Positions 44,642 to 53,862 of a DNA stretch of 64,000 nucleotides are shown here, in pieces (positions within the stretch are counted from its first letter, which is position 1; each line of letters begins with the position of its first letter). The DNA lies in contig NZ_NIZW01000003.1 of NCBI RefSeq assembly GCF_002727185.1, forward strand, positions 124,001-188,000. The letters run 5' to 3'. The notes beneath the pieces are model-generated. The model did no database searches. It saw only the letters and a program-made list of their open reading frames with translations, and had not been told where the DNA came from. A program made the translations under genes and the position numbers. This DNA is from Rhodopirellula bahusiensis (GTDB lineage Bacteria > Planctomycetota > Planctomycetia > Pirellulales > Pirellulaceae).

Positions 44642-46084
44642 TCAGTCCGCGGTGGATGAATCGGAGGCGGGTTCATCTTGGGTCGGATTGACCGTCGGTG
44701 TTGGTTCGGAAACAGGTTCCGATTCAGCGGTGTCGGAGTTGGATTCAACCGCGGCTTGCAACATGGGGCTGTCCTTGGTCGACAGCTCAATCGTTTTGGG
44801 AGAGACCTTGCTTCCCGGTCGAGCGCGTTGCAGTCCGTCCAGCACAAAGGTGTCGTTGGCGGAGAGGCCTTCGGTGATCATGGCCCAGCCATCCAGGGTT
44901 TGGCCGATTGTGATCTCGCGTTGTTCGATTTGGTCGTCGGAACCCACCAGCATGACGTACGCACCGGTTTGATTTCGAACGATCGCGCGTTCGGGGATCA
45001 AGATCGCATTCTCAACTTCGCGAACGGGCAAACGGATGATCACGAACATCCCAGGAAGCAATTTGCCGTCTTGGTTGTCGAAGTCGGCTCGCAGACCGAA
45101 CGTTCCTGTTTTCTGGTCGATGCCACGTTGATCGACGTAGTCCAATTTTCCCGGCATCCATTTGTCTGTGTCACCATCGCGTTGCAGATAGACGGGAATC
45201 TTCGACCAGTCCTCGGGTGAGTCTGCGGGTTCTTCGGTCTCGGGACGAGCTTCGACGAGTTCGAGAAGCTTGCGATCGCTGATGCTGAAATTGGCGAATA
45301 TATTTCGTTGATCAACGACGGTGGCAAGCGTGCTGCCAACTTCGACGAGGTTGCCGAGTTTGATTTGGGTTTTGGAAACGCGGCCTTCGATTGGTGCCCG
45401 AACCACGGTGTACTCCAAGTCCAATTCTGCTTGGTCGAGTTGAGCCTGTGCTTGCAACAACTTGGCTTTGTCAGCTTCGATGTTGGCTTCCGCTGCCTTT
45501 TGTTCGGCCAACGCTGAATCACGAGCGGCGAGGGCGGCATCCAAAGTAGCTTGGGAGCCCGCGTTGGAAGCTTGCAATCTTCGTTCGCGTTTCAAGTCGT
45601 TCTCAGCCTTTTGCACCGAGGCGAGTGCTGACGCCAGACTCGCTTCGGTGACCTGAATGCTGGCTTTGGACGCTTCGACGGATGCGGCGGCCGCGTTTCG
45701 ATTGGCTTCGTAAGTATCCGGCTCGATCCGGTAGAGTTCTTGGTCTTCGCTGACGAATTGCCCGGGCTCAAAAGATAGCTTTTCGACGAAGCCGCCGACG
45801 CGCGCCCGAATGTCCGCTTGTTCCACTGCTTCAGTCTCGCCATTTTCTTCGATGAAGATTGTAAGACTTTGTTGAACGGGTTTGGCCGCTGTGACTTCCG
45901 GAGGTGGCGGCGCCTGGTACTCGTTGGAGGCGGGCGAGCAACCGTTCAATGCCATGAAGCTCAGGGCCAGTGCGCTCGCAGCCAGCGAACACGCGGCCGA
46001 CGAACTCAGATGGCCCGCCGAGTAGGCTGGGTGTCTTGCTCGAGTGGACATCGAGCGACGGATGGCGAATAGGAGTGTGTTCAT
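44642..46084 (-). CDS. RND periplasmic adaptor (AcrA-like membrane fusion protein), lipoprotein
   Basis: 480 aa, adaptor linking the RND permease to an outer-membrane channel. A lipobox is visible: ALALSFMALNGCSPAS. The beta-barrel/lipoyl region is VGGFVEKLSFEPGQFVSEDQ, then a long alpha-helical hairpin (about 125-230, Ala/Glu/Lys-rich: ASIQVTEASLASALASVQKA), and DLEYTVVRAPIEGRVSKTQI. The terminal part is acidic and Ser/Pro-rich. The start at 46084 gives MNTLLFAIRRS before the signal; the ATG at 46051 is an alternative with a shorter leader. It precedes the permease gene, which begins three bases after its stop. Confidence 0.9.
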   Translation of the reverse strand: MNTLLFAIRRSMSTRARHPAYSAGHLSSSAACSLAASALALSFMALNGCSPASNEYQAPPPPEVTAAKPVQQSLTIFIEENGETEAVEQADIRARVGGFVEKLSFEPGQFVSEDQELYRIEPDTYEANRNAAAASVEASKASIQVTEASLASALASVQKAENDLKRERRLQASNAGSQATLDAALAARDSALAEQKAAEANIEADKAKLLQAQAQLDQAELDLEYTVVRAPIEGRVSKTQIKLGNLVEVGSTLATVVDQRNIFANFSISDRKLLELVEARPETEEPADSPEDWSKIPVYLQRDGDTDKWMPGKLDYVDQRGIDQKTGTFGLRADFDNQDGKLLPGMFVIIRLPVREVENAILIPERAIVRNQTGAYVMLVGSDDQIEQREITIGQTLDGWAMITEGLSANDTFVLDGLQRARPGSKVSPKTIELSTKDSPMLQAAVESNSDTAESEPVSEPTPTVNPTQDEPASDSSTAD

Positions 46085-46336
46085 GCGTCAAAAGGGGACA
46101 GCGTGATGAACCATTGCAATGAAAGAAAACGAAGACAGTCGAGACTTTCATGTTGAAAACGGAGTTCCGCCCTGCAATCGTCTGGTTGGCGGGATCCGCG
46201 TAGCATCCTACACCAAGTCGATTGAACGTCCTACGGAGTGAATCGGACAGGTGACAATTGCGGCCGGGAAGCTAACGCCGAGGGAATTGCAAACTACAAT
46301 CTTCGACCCTCCACCTCGTCCTGCGGATACATCGGA

Positions 46337-47041
46337 ATGATTCTCGCTCGTGCACCCCAAACGAATCGCTGGCTGACGCATTCTCGTCACGGGGAGCTGT
46401 TGCTGGCGCTGGTTTCGCTGATCTTCATTCAGTCGTGTTTGTCAGCGGAGAATGTGGTCCACCGAGTGGTGATCAATGGACTGTTTTTCTTGGTGGTGTT
46501 GTCCGCGATCCGGTCGTTTTCTGGTTCCAAGCTGCGAATGTGGGCAACGATGTTCATTGGCGGATTGGCCTATGCAGCTTCATGGGCCAATGAGATGGCG
46601 GGAATGAAGGGGTTGGCGGTCGCCAGCGACGTGTGCTTCGCGTTCGTGTTTGTCTCGTTGATCCACGCCGTTGGAGTGAATGTGTTTGGTGAGGGATCAG
46701 TCGACGCTGACCGAATTATTGGAGCTGTGTCGATCTACTTTTTGATCGGGTTGCTCTGGGCGTTTCTCTACACGTTGGTTGAACTGTTTGAACCGGGATC
46801 GTTCTCGTTCCCTGTCCAGGAAGAAAGCCTGACTCAAAACGCCCGTTTGATCAGCGATTTCATTTACTTCAGCAACGTGACGCTGACGACGCTTGGATAT
46901 GGTGATGTCGTCCCAATGTCTCGGCCAGCGAAAATGTTGGCGGTGCTGCAGGCCATGGTGGGGCAACTCTACGTGGCGATCGTGATCGCTCGGATGGTCG
47001 GAATGCAGGTTTCGCAGCGAGGGGTGAGCTTTAAGAATTGA
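46337..47041 (+). CDS. Potassium channel protein (2-TM pore-type ion channel)
   Basis: 234 aa from the ATG at 46337. Several hydrophobic segments precede the pore: LLALVSLIFIQSCLSAENVV, LFFLVVLSAIRSF, and RIIGAVSIYFLIGLLWAFLY. The selectivity filter is TLTTLGYGDVVP (GYGD), the hallmark of K+ channels, flanked by FIYFSNVTLTT and by the last helix LAVLQAMVGQLYVAIVIARM. There is no RCK/TrkA regulatory domain, so it is a small ungated-type channel. Upstream in-frame residues from 46238 are rejected because they lie in front of the first hydrophobic segment without conserved features. Confidence 0.85.
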   Translation: MILARAPQTNRWLTHSRHGELLLALVSLIFIQSCLSAENVVHRVVINGLFFLVVLSAIRSFSGSKLRMWATMFIGGLAYAASWANEMAGMKGLAVASDVCFAFVFVSLIHAVGVNVFGEGSVDADRIIGAVSIYFLIGLLWAFLYTLVELFEPGSFSFPVQEESLTQNARLISDFIYFSNVTLTTLGYGDVVPMSRPAKMLAVLQAMVGQLYVAIVIARMVGMQVSQRGVSFKN

Positions 47042-47091
47042 TCTCCTGCTGCCGAAGATCAAGCCGTCGTTCTCAGACGAACGGCAATGAT

Positions 47092-48414
47092 TCACTCGGC
47101 TTGATCGATGGAGTCTTCCGACTTGAACTGCGTCGTCAGCACGTACATGGTTCCTCCGACCATGAATGTGATTCCTGTGGCAATCAATTGTTTTGGATCA
47201 TTGATTGTCATGATGGCGGCGGAAAGAATTGTGGCGGCAACATAGAACGCCGGTGCGATCAAACAGTAGTTCGGGGCCGCATTGGCTGAATTGCGGATCG
47301 ATGGCAGGAACAGGCAACAGACCGAGCAAGCCGCGGACAAAGACAACGTCAATCCGAGATACGACAGCAAGCCTTGCAGATCGGAGATCAGAACCAGCGT
47401 GACCGCCACCGCGATCTGCACCACCGTCGCGGCAAACGGGGCCTCACCGCGAAAACGCATCCAGGCCGGCAGCATGCCATCGTCCGCCATTTTCGCGTAC
47501 ACACGAGGTGCCGCCATCATCATGCTGAGCACCGACGTCAATAGGCACAACGCGATCGTCCAACGAACGAAGTGTGCGAAGCCGTTGCCACCAAGACTGG
47601 CCGCGGCGATGGCCGCCACATCAGGTTTGCCAACGATGCTTTCTGCCGGAGGTGCAAAAACAAAAACGGCGTTGAGACTGAGATACAAAACCGTCGTTGC
47701 CACGGTTCCAAAGACCAAGGCTCGGGGAACGACGCGGGTTGCATCAGCCACTTCATCAGCGACATAGACCGCTGCATTGAATCCGGAATAGCTCAGCGAA
47801 ATCCAAACCAGACTGCCCGCGAATGCTGTCCAGAGCGACCAGGTGTTTGTTTCAGGAACCGGTTCTCGCGCTGACGGACGAATCACCAAATCGCCCGCAA
47901 ACCATTGGTAAGCGGCGAACACAAGAATCGTTCCCAGAAGAATCAGCTTGACGCTAACAGCGATGTTTTGCGTGGTGGCTCCCACACGAGGGTGCAAGCC
48001 GTGAAAGAAGCCCGCCAAGACGATCGCCATAATCGTGACAATGCCAGCTGGCATCCACTCGGGACGCAAGTCTTCCGGCAACAGGTAGCCTTCCAGTGCG
48101 GTGGCGGCGAACGCGATCGCACCAGAGAAACCAGCGATCAGAGAGACCCATCCGGCAACGTAACCCAGCAACGGATGAGCAGCCCTTGAAAGAAAGAGGT
48201 ATTCACCACCTGACTGCGGCATCACACGAATCAGCATCGCGTAACTGATCGCTCCCGCAACGGCCACGATTCCACCTGCCAACCAAGCCCAGAGAACTTG
48301 TTCGGGCGAACCTAAGTCAGCCAGCGAAAACCCGGACGTCGTGAACACGCCGGCTCCGATCATGTTGGCAATGACCAGAAACGCGAGGGTCCAGAATCCG
48401 TATTTGCCGCTCAA
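47092..48414 (-). CDS. APC superfamily amino-acid permease
   Basis: 440-aa cytoplasmic-membrane transporter of the amino acid/polyamine/organocation superfamily with about 12 helices. Signature parts are FLVIANMIGAGVFTTSGFSL (the substrate-binding GAG unwound helix in TM1), AVAGAISYAMLIRVMPQSGG, EYLFLSRAAHPLLGYVAGWV, LVWISLSYSGFNAAVYVADE and ATTVLYLSLNAVFVFAPPAE. Uptake of an amino acid or related organic cation is expected. It lies on the minus strand between the channel and cardiolipin synthase genes. The hairpin at 48538-48563 separates it from the latter. Confidence 0.9.
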   Translation of the reverse strand: MSGKYGFWTLAFLVIANMIGAGVFTTSGFSLADLGSPEQVLWAWLAGGIVAVAGAISYAMLIRVMPQSGGEYLFLSRAAHPLLGYVAGWVSLIAGFSGAIAFAATALEGYLLPEDLRPEWMPAGIVTIMAIVLAGFFHGLHPRVGATTQNIAVSVKLILLGTILVFAAYQWFAGDLVIRPSAREPVPETNTWSLWTAFAGSLVWISLSYSGFNAAVYVADEVADATRVVPRALVFGTVATTVLYLSLNAVFVFAPPAESIVGKPDVAAIAAASLGGNGFAHFVRWTIALCLLTSVLSMMMAAPRVYAKMADDGMLPAWMRFRGEAPFAATVVQIAVAVTLVLISDLQGLLSYLGLTLSLSAACSVCCLFLPSIRNSANAAPNYCLIAPAFYVAATILSAAIMTINDPKQLIATGITFMVGGTMYVLTTQFKSEDSIDQAE

Positions 48415-48537
48415 ACGACTGCTTTCTTAGGATGGTTCCGAGCTCGATTTGTTCCCGGCGGATGCTAAGAACGAAATCGATTGGGGGCGGTGATCGCCAA
48501 TGTAATCCAATCGCCGGAAGGCGGCATCGCTACGGAG

Positions 48538-48563
48538 CCACACTCACCCGCGAGGGTGTGTGG
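48538..48563 (-). terminator. Hairpin downstream of cardiolipin synthase
   Basis: CCACACTCACCC and GGGTGTGTGG form an imperfect stem around GCGA immediately after the cls stop on the minus strand, consistent with a terminator. Confidence 0.4.
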
Positions 48564-48566
48564 AAG

Positions 48567-50039
48567 TTAAAGAATCGGACCCAGCGTCGCCAGCACATTG
48601 TTCCACAAGCGAAGGGGAAGAGACCATTCCGCAACCGCCCGGGCAGTGATCTCATTGGACTGCTCGATGTAGGCACACTGCCGCTCGAAGACATCGGCAG
48701 TGAGTTCGGGATTGTGGAACAGGATGTTGTTCTCGTAGTTCAGGTCAAAGCTGCGACGGTCCATGTTGGCGGAACCAATCAAAGTGACCTCATCGTCGAG
48801 GGTCACTGATTTGGTATGCAGCAAACCGCCGGTGTACTCGTGAATCTGAACGCCCGCTTCGAGCAATCCAGCGTAGTAACTTCGGCTGGCTCCTCCGACG
48901 ATTCGCGAATCATTGTTGGCTGGCATGATGAGCGTTGTTTCAACGCCTCGCCAAGCGGCCGCACAAAGGGCTTGTTGCATGGACTCGTTGGGCACGTAGT
49001 ACGGCGTCGAAATGGTCAACTTCCGTCGTGCCGTATGGAACAGAGTTTCAAAGACCTCTGGCATCGCTGAATCACGAACGGTCGGGCCGGTGCCGATGAC
49101 TTGAGCGGGAAAACCAGGCCCCGTGTCAGGAAGCGGTCGGTCCAGCAGACTCGTCAGGTCGTCGCTGGTGCTGGACATCCAATCGGTGATAAAGAGTTCC
49201 TGGTTCTGTCGAACGATGGGTCCTTCAAAACGAATCACTGCATCGACCCAAGGAGCGTACTTGGGTTTGACTCGGAACTCAGGGTCTGCGCAGTTTTGGC
49301 TGCCGCAATACGTGATGGCTCCGTCGATCACCAGGATCTTTCGGTGATTGCGAAGGTCGATGCGTCCACGAAGAGCCCGCAGCATCAAGTTTCCAATCGG
49401 CAGGGCTCGAGAAACGTGCACTCCCGCGTCCTGCATCTCTTTCCAATGAGCCGAGCGAATGATCGTTCGAGAACCCAAGTCATCGGCCATCGCCCGGCAG
49501 GTCACGCCTCGCAGTGCGGCTCGCTTGAGAGCCTCGACCATCTTTAGACCATTGTTGTCCGGCAACCAAATGTAAAACAGCAAGTGAACATGATCCGTCG
49601 CATTGTCGATGTCCGCGATCATGGAATCGACGGCGGAGTTGGAATCGTGCATCAGTGTTCCGAAGTTGCCACCGATCGCTTCGAATCCATTGATTGACTC
49701 GCCCATTCGAAACAGATGCTGATATCGATTTGGAACATTCGCCACCGCGTGCCGGGACTCCTCTGGATTGATCTCCGGTGTCGCTGGCAAGCATTTCATC
49801 ACTTGCTTCATGCGTTCCATGCGTCGACGCCCGATGTTGGTCTCACCAAACAACACGTATAGAAACACGCCCAGGAATGGAACGGCCGCGATGACAGTCA
49901 CCCAAGCGATGCGTGAAGCAGGTTCACGGTGAGGTCGCGACATCACGCGAATGATCGTGATTGCTTCGATGGCAACGTGTGCAACCAGACCGATCGAAAC
50001 CGCGTCAATGTGAATTTGAAAGTATTGTCCGAGATCCAT
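48567..50039 (-). CDS. cls: Cardiolipin synthase (phospholipase D type)
   Basis: 490-aa inner-membrane enzyme that condenses two phosphatidylglycerols to cardiolipin and glycerol (ClsA-type). The N-terminus has two membrane helices (SIGLVAHVAIEAITIIRVM and ITVIAAVPFLGVFLYVLFGE, the PLDc_N region). Two HKD motifs are intact: NHRKILVIDGAITYCGSQN (about residue 230) and HTKSVTLDDEVTLIGSANMD (about 405), with RSFDLNYENNI following. It might also be ClsB-like, but the two N-terminal helices favour ClsA. It begins 51 bases after the hairpin region downstream of the unknown secreted protein. Confidence 0.92.
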   Translation of the reverse strand: MDLGQYFQIHIDAVSIGLVAHVAIEAITIIRVMSRPHREPASRIAWVTVIAAVPFLGVFLYVLFGETNIGRRRMERMKQVMKCLPATPEINPEESRHAVANVPNRYQHLFRMGESINGFEAIGGNFGTLMHDSNSAVDSMIADIDNATDHVHLLFYIWLPDNNGLKMVEALKRAALRGVTCRAMADDLGSRTIIRSAHWKEMQDAGVHVSRALPIGNLMLRALRGRIDLRNHRKILVIDGAITYCGSQNCADPEFRVKPKYAPWVDAVIRFEGPIVRQNQELFITDWMSSTSDDLTSLLDRPLPDTGPGFPAQVIGTGPTVRDSAMPEVFETLFHTARRKLTISTPYYVPNESMQQALCAAAWRGVETTLIMPANNDSRIVGGASRSYYAGLLEAGVQIHEYTGGLLHTKSVTLDDEVTLIGSANMDRRSFDLNYENNILFHNPELTADVFERQCAYIEQSNEITARAVAEWSLPLRLWNNVLATLGPIL

Positions 50040-50132
50040 TTGCTAGTTCAGTCGACGTCAGGTTTGGCGAGGAGAAGAGGTCAAGAGCTTTCTGGTCGTG
50101 CAATCGCAACCGACATGATGTTGGGAAATGAA

Positions 50133-50180
50133 CAAAGCCAATCGACAAGACCAGTTGGGATCTGGTGTCGATCGGCTTTG
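50133..50180 (-). terminator. Inverted repeat downstream of unknown secreted protein
   Basis: CAAAGCCAATCGAC at 50133-50146 pairs with GTCGATCGGCTTTG at 50167-50180 with one mismatch. It lies about 94 bases beyond the stop of the minus-strand gene at 50274 and upstream of cls. Confidence 0.5.
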
Positions 50181-50273
50181 ATGTCACCCGGTCGTCGCTG
50201 AATCGTGGTCAAACTCTGATGTCAGGCTGAACGGCAGTTGCCTGACGAGGGGCCACGTTTCCACGTCAGACGT

Positions 50274-51692
50274 CTAGAACTGCATTTTGAACTTCTGAGT
50301 CATATCGCGACGCATTGCGGCGGTCAGTTTGTCAATCTGATTGAGCGCTTCTCGGTAGTTTCCATAGGCGTTGCCTTGGGCAATCGCACTGGTGACGCGT
50401 TGGTAATCCGTGGTGCTGTTGGTGTTGTAGTAACCATAGCCATCGTTGTAGTAGCCGGTGTCGAGGCTCTGGCTGGCTTTGATTTTTCCGGCGTCGATGT
50501 TGGTTTGCCTAACGGTCAGTGCATTGCCGCGAAGCAATTCGGCCACGTTGGTTCCGTACTGAACCATGGCGGGGTCGACGTTGAGTGTGCCGATTTCGTC
50601 GATCTGACGAGCTCGTTGGTCGCTCCACTTTGCCATCGCACCAGCGGTTTGCGATTTGTGGTCGCGTGTGTGTTCGATGATGGAGTTGACTTCATCGAAG
50701 TAGTGCTTGGACTCGTAAGCGATTCGTTGTTCTTCGCTCTGTTCAGAGAGGCTGGCTCGTGCGGCGGCCTGTTGAGCTTGGCTTTGAAGGCTGAAGATGC
50801 CCATCAAACCGCTGAGGCTGGATTGGGTGATCGGACCTTTGAGCGAGAGTGAATTTCCTTCGACAGAAACTTCCCATTGTTTCACTTCGGGAGCACCGGT
50901 GCCGTTGCGTTGAAGGATCTCAGCGAGCAGTTCTGGGGCGATCAATTTCAGTGACGAAGGCGATTTAGAAAATTCGAATTTCGCGATGCACTCGTTGAGA
51001 CTGCGGCGACCAACGATGATGCTGCAGCCTTGGATCGATGCGAGGGTGCCGGCGACGGACTCCGGAGAGTTGGACTTCAGCGAGTCCAGTCCTTCGAGTC
51101 GCGTCTTCAAAGGAACCGGTGACAGGACGTTGTCCAAGTCAATTGCCAACATGAATGACAGAAACGACTCAGGTTGTTTGGCGTGAGCACTCAGGAACGG
51201 TGTGTACTTCACATCGATGACCGGGGTCAGCCACCCTGCCAAGAGCGATCGATCGGTGGGGCGAAGAATGCCCAAGCGTTCAGGATGGTCTTCACCGGGA
51301 ACGAAGTAGGTTTGGTTGGGAGCGTGCACCACGTCATGATCGACAACGTTGTCCACATAACCGCCCAAACGATCCGCCAATTTCTTTGCATCAACAGGTT
51401 GGTTGAGAACCGCATAGCCAGCTTCCCATTTGGGACGCAGGGTTGCGATTTCGAGATCCGCGAGAAACCAGACTTCGCTGACTTTGGAAGAGGCGGCGGG
51501 TGAGAAGCCGGCATCCTTCATCAGTTTGTTCAGGGCGGGAACGTTGACATAGCCAATGGCATTCCCGGGTGCGGGTGATCGGTCGAGCAGCAGCTCAATC
51601 TTGGCTTTTTCTTCTGCGTGAACGACAGATGAAGAAATTGAGAAAAGAAGAGCAAGGGCCATCACAGGGCCCAAATTCATCAGCGTTCGCAT
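50274..51692 (-). CDS. Secreted protein of unknown function
   Basis: 472 aa from the ATG at 51692 (MRTLMNLGPVMALALLFSIS, a good signal peptide); ATG at 51680 is an alternative and the frame extends to a TTG at 51713. I do not recognise the family. The body starts EEKAKIELLLDRSPAPGNAI, VNVPALNKLMKDAGF, and runs through a mixed alpha/beta region with DRSLLAGWLTPVIDVKY. The middle (about 270-380) is helical and charged, with QSQAQQAAARASLSEQSEEQ; the C-terminus is Tyr/Asn/Gly-rich (TGYYNDGYGYYNTNSTTDY) and ends in KFKMQF. No catalytic motif or membrane anchor beyond the signal is visible. It is probably monocistronic, between an HlyD gene and cls. Confidence 0.7.
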   Translation of the reverse strand: MRTLMNLGPVMALALLFSISSSVVHAEEKAKIELLLDRSPAPGNAIGYVNVPALNKLMKDAGFSPAASSKVSEVWFLADLEIATLRPKWEAGYAVLNQPVDAKKLADRLGGYVDNVVDHDVVHAPNQTYFVPGEDHPERLGILRPTDRSLLAGWLTPVIDVKYTPFLSAHAKQPESFLSFMLAIDLDNVLSPVPLKTRLEGLDSLKSNSPESVAGTLASIQGCSIIVGRRSLNECIAKFEFSKSPSSLKLIAPELLAEILQRNGTGAPEVKQWEVSVEGNSLSLKGPITQSSLSGLMGIFSLQSQAQQAAARASLSEQSEEQRIAYESKHYFDEVNSIIEHTRDHKSQTAGAMAKWSDQRARQIDEIGTLNVDPAMVQYGTNVAELLRGNALTVRQTNIDAGKIKASQSLDTGYYNDGYGYYNTNSTTDYQRVTSAIAQGNAYGNYREALNQIDKLTAAMRRDMTQKFKMQF

Positions 51693-51747
51693 GGTTTCGG
51701 CTCGGTACGTCAAAGGAGGTGGATCAAAGGCTCGATCCGCGGAGCGA

Positions 51748-52872
51748 TTAGAAGAGATAGTTCATCCAACTGTTCGCACGGATAAGAAACATGACAGGAA
51801 TTCCGGCTATTTGGACGTCACCAGTATAGACAGCGGCTTGCCCTTGTGCACCGCCGGGCAGCGGGTGGGAATCAACCTCATCGAGCTGAATTCGGACCGC
51901 GAATTGTGTTGGTTTTCCCGACGCCAAGTCAGTGGGAATGGCGCCGCTGGCAACCAACTGGCCCGTGCCGGAAACACTGATCACGTCGAGTACCTGCCCC
52001 GTCAAAATCTCACCTGGATAGGCGTCCATTGCCAATTCCGCGTATTGTTCGGGTTTGATCCGTAAGAAGTTTTTCTCGTCGAATACGGCGACAATCACGC
52101 CTCGCTTATGTTCGTCGGTGTCACGAATGAATGACATGACGGGGCCGGTCGTGGGACCCAACAGCATGCCAGGGTGAAGTTGAAGGTTGGTCACATAGCC
52201 GTTCGCGGGCGCCCGGACGGTCGTTTGCTGAAGATCATATTCTGCATTGTCCAGCGTTGTCTCAGCCTGTGTTTGCTTTGCCTGTGCCACTCCGACCGAG
52301 ATGCTCGCTTGCTTCAGCGATTGTTCAGCCTGGTTCAATGCAGCGCCAGCCTGTTGGAACTGCGTTTCCGCACGCTCTAATTCGTCTTGGCTAGCACCGC
52401 CAGATTCACGAAGTTTTTGATAGCGGTCGCGATCGTTGGTCGCGTAGGTCAAATCCGCTTTCGCGCGATCGAGTGTCGCATTCGATAGTTCAACGGTTGA
52501 CTTCGAAAGCTCGACGTTCTGCTTGGCTTGTTCCAGCCCCGCTTTGGCGAGGTTCACCGCATTTTGATAGGGAACCGGGTCCACAGTGAACAGCACATCG
52601 CCCTTTTGAATTGGTTCATTGGGTGCAACGCGAACCTCGTTCACTCGGCCACTGACCGATAGTTGAGCGGTGATCGGGTCGATCTGTGCGATGACAATCG
52701 ATTGTTTTGTGTAAGGGTGAAAGTATTGCGCGCAAAACAGCAAAGCAATGATCAATCCTGGGCCGACGGACGCCAAGACAATGGCCACAGGAAGTGACAA
52801 TCGAATGAGTTTGAGCTTGGCAAAGATCAGCCAGATCGTCCCGCAATAGAGGCCACTGAGAATCCAGCTCAT
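51748..52872 (-). CDS. HlyD-family membrane fusion protein (YiaV/YibH-like)
   Basis: 374-aa inner-membrane adaptor. Two hydrophobic segments begin the protein (LSGLYCGTIWLIFAKLKLI and LPVAIVLASVGPGLIIALLF). A lipoyl-like half (VNEVRVAPNEPIQKGDVLF) is followed by a long coiled-coil hairpin (about 110-215) and the second half-lipoyl segment TTVRAPANGYVTNLQLHPGM. The C-terminal barrel ends with IPVMFLIRANSWMNYLF. The ATG at 52872 overlaps the stop of the small membrane gene by 4 bases. Paired with a DUF3302 protein as in E. coli yiaVW. No ABC or MFS exporter is adjacent, so the partner is unknown. Confidence 0.86.
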   Translation of the reverse strand: MSWILSGLYCGTIWLIFAKLKLIRLSLPVAIVLASVGPGLIIALLFCAQYFHPYTKQSIVIAQIDPITAQLSVSGRVNEVRVAPNEPIQKGDVLFTVDPVPYQNAVNLAKAGLEQAKQNVELSKSTVELSNATLDRAKADLTYATNDRDRYQKLRESGGASQDELERAETQFQQAGAALNQAEQSLKQASISVGVAQAKQTQAETTLDNAEYDLQQTTVRAPANGYVTNLQLHPGMLLGPTTGPVMSFIRDTDEHKRGVIVAVFDEKNFLRIKPEQYAELAMDAYPGEILTGQVLDVISVSGTGQLVASGAIPTDLASGKPTQFAVRIQLDEVDSHPLPGGAQGQAAVYTGDVQIAGIPVMFLIRANSWMNYLF

Positions 52873-53054
52873 GATGATTCACCTTGTGATGAGTTGAAAT
52901 CCAACCGGGCAATCCGTTCTCGTAGTGCATCAAGTCGACTGGCAAGATCATCATTCTCATCTGATGAATCTTGTTCGGGCGAGGATGGTTCGGGAGCGTT
53001 CAACTTCCGATACAGGTAAATCACGAAGACGCAACTCAGGAGGGCAGGGATCAT
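52869..53054 (-). CDS. Small single-span membrane protein within the HlyD/DUF3302 operon
   Basis: 61 aa, too small to classify. It begins with one membrane helix (MIPALLSCVFVIYLYRKL) and continues with an acidic Ser/Pro/Asp-rich linker and a short amphipathic coiled coil (DLASRLDALRERIARLDF). Both ends overlap the neighbours by 4 bases (ATGA), which strongly supports that it is a real, translated gene. It probably assembles with the DUF3302 and HlyD proteins (inference). Confidence 0.7.
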   Translation of the reverse strand: MIPALLSCVFVIYLYRKLNAPEPSSPEQDSSDENDDLASRLDALRERIARLDFNSSQGESS

Positions 53055-53404
53055 GATTGATTTCCGCTTGAGGTTTGTTCCAGTGCATCCACCAGCGATT
53101 CAAGTTGTTGAACTTGCGCGGCGAGTTGTGCCGATTCGGTTGTGGCGTGGCCGGAAGACTCGTTCGGTTTTGGACTCATGTGCGCCCAAACCATTGCCAG
53201 CACCCAAACGATCCCAGTGGGCAGGCCAAGCCATCCGGCGATGTTGACGGCGTCGGAGAACGGATGCTGGCGGCGTTTCGCGATTTGGCCGGGAAGAGCC
53301 GCTAGGCCCACGGCGACCGCGATAATCAAAGCCGCAAAGACGAGCAGAAAGATCAATGAGATGATGCGAAGCGCCGGTCCGGCAGATTGCAATCCATATT
53401 CCAT
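53051..53404 (-). CDS. DUF3302 inner-membrane protein (YiaW-like)
   Basis: 117 aa from the ATG at 53404; the frame extends 48 bases upstream but the Met at 53404 (MEYGLQSAGPALRIISLIFL) starts the hydrophobic region. Two membrane segments are visible, LIFLLVFAALIIAVAVGLAA and AGWLGLPTGIVWVLAMVWAH, with LPGQIAKRRQHPFSDAVNIA between them, which is the DUF3302 pattern. The C-terminus is a short coiled coil (SAQLAAQVQQLESLVDALEQ). First gene of a three-gene operon with two ATGA overlaps. Function is unknown beyond its association with YiaV-like HlyD proteins. Confidence 0.8.
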   Translation of the reverse strand: MEYGLQSAGPALRIISLIFLLVFAALIIAVAVGLAALPGQIAKRRQHPFSDAVNIAGWLGLPTGIVWVLAMVWAHMSPKPNESSGHATTESAQLAAQVQQLESLVDALEQTSSGNQS

Positions 53405-53862
53405 GTTTGGCTCGCGGTTAGAGAAGTAGCAAGACCTCGTTTGCGATAACACTCCGAGATCGCCGTGTCATCATACCGTTGGTTCTGATCCAGAACCAGC
53501 AAAGCTTGTCAGTCATAAGGTGGCCAGGAATGGTTCTGCGACGTTTTTTGGATCTGTTTTTGAACGAACACGCTCTCCAAAGTGTGTGGAGTTTTGATGA
53601 AGGGTCAGATGGCCGGCGAGGCAGCAGATCCCGCAGAATCGTTCAAGTTTGCCACCGTGTTTGTCGATTCATTCGAGGGACGCGAACCGCGGATAACGCC
53701 GTGTGGCTGGTGAAATCAACCGTCCGCTGGGGACCAAGCGGCTGAGCTGCCAAATGGACTTCTGCGTGTCCGTTCAGTAACGAGACCAGGCACGAACGCA
53801 CTGGCAATTGGTAGCAAGCCGTTTGCTGGCAAGGGTGAAGGATTCTGACCGAACGAAGTCGC
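53405..53862. other. Intergenic region upstream of DcaP-like porin
   Basis: About 460 bases between divergent genes. Short open frames on both strands (for example 53479-53745 plus) have no signal peptide, no family features and no ribosome binding site, and I do not count them as genes. No repeat or obvious operator seen. Confidence 0.4.

Noticed and set aside
53479-53745. 88-codon plus-strand frame upstream of the DcaP-like porin
   Set aside because: No ribosome binding site, signal or family resemblance; Arg-rich composition like other shadows.
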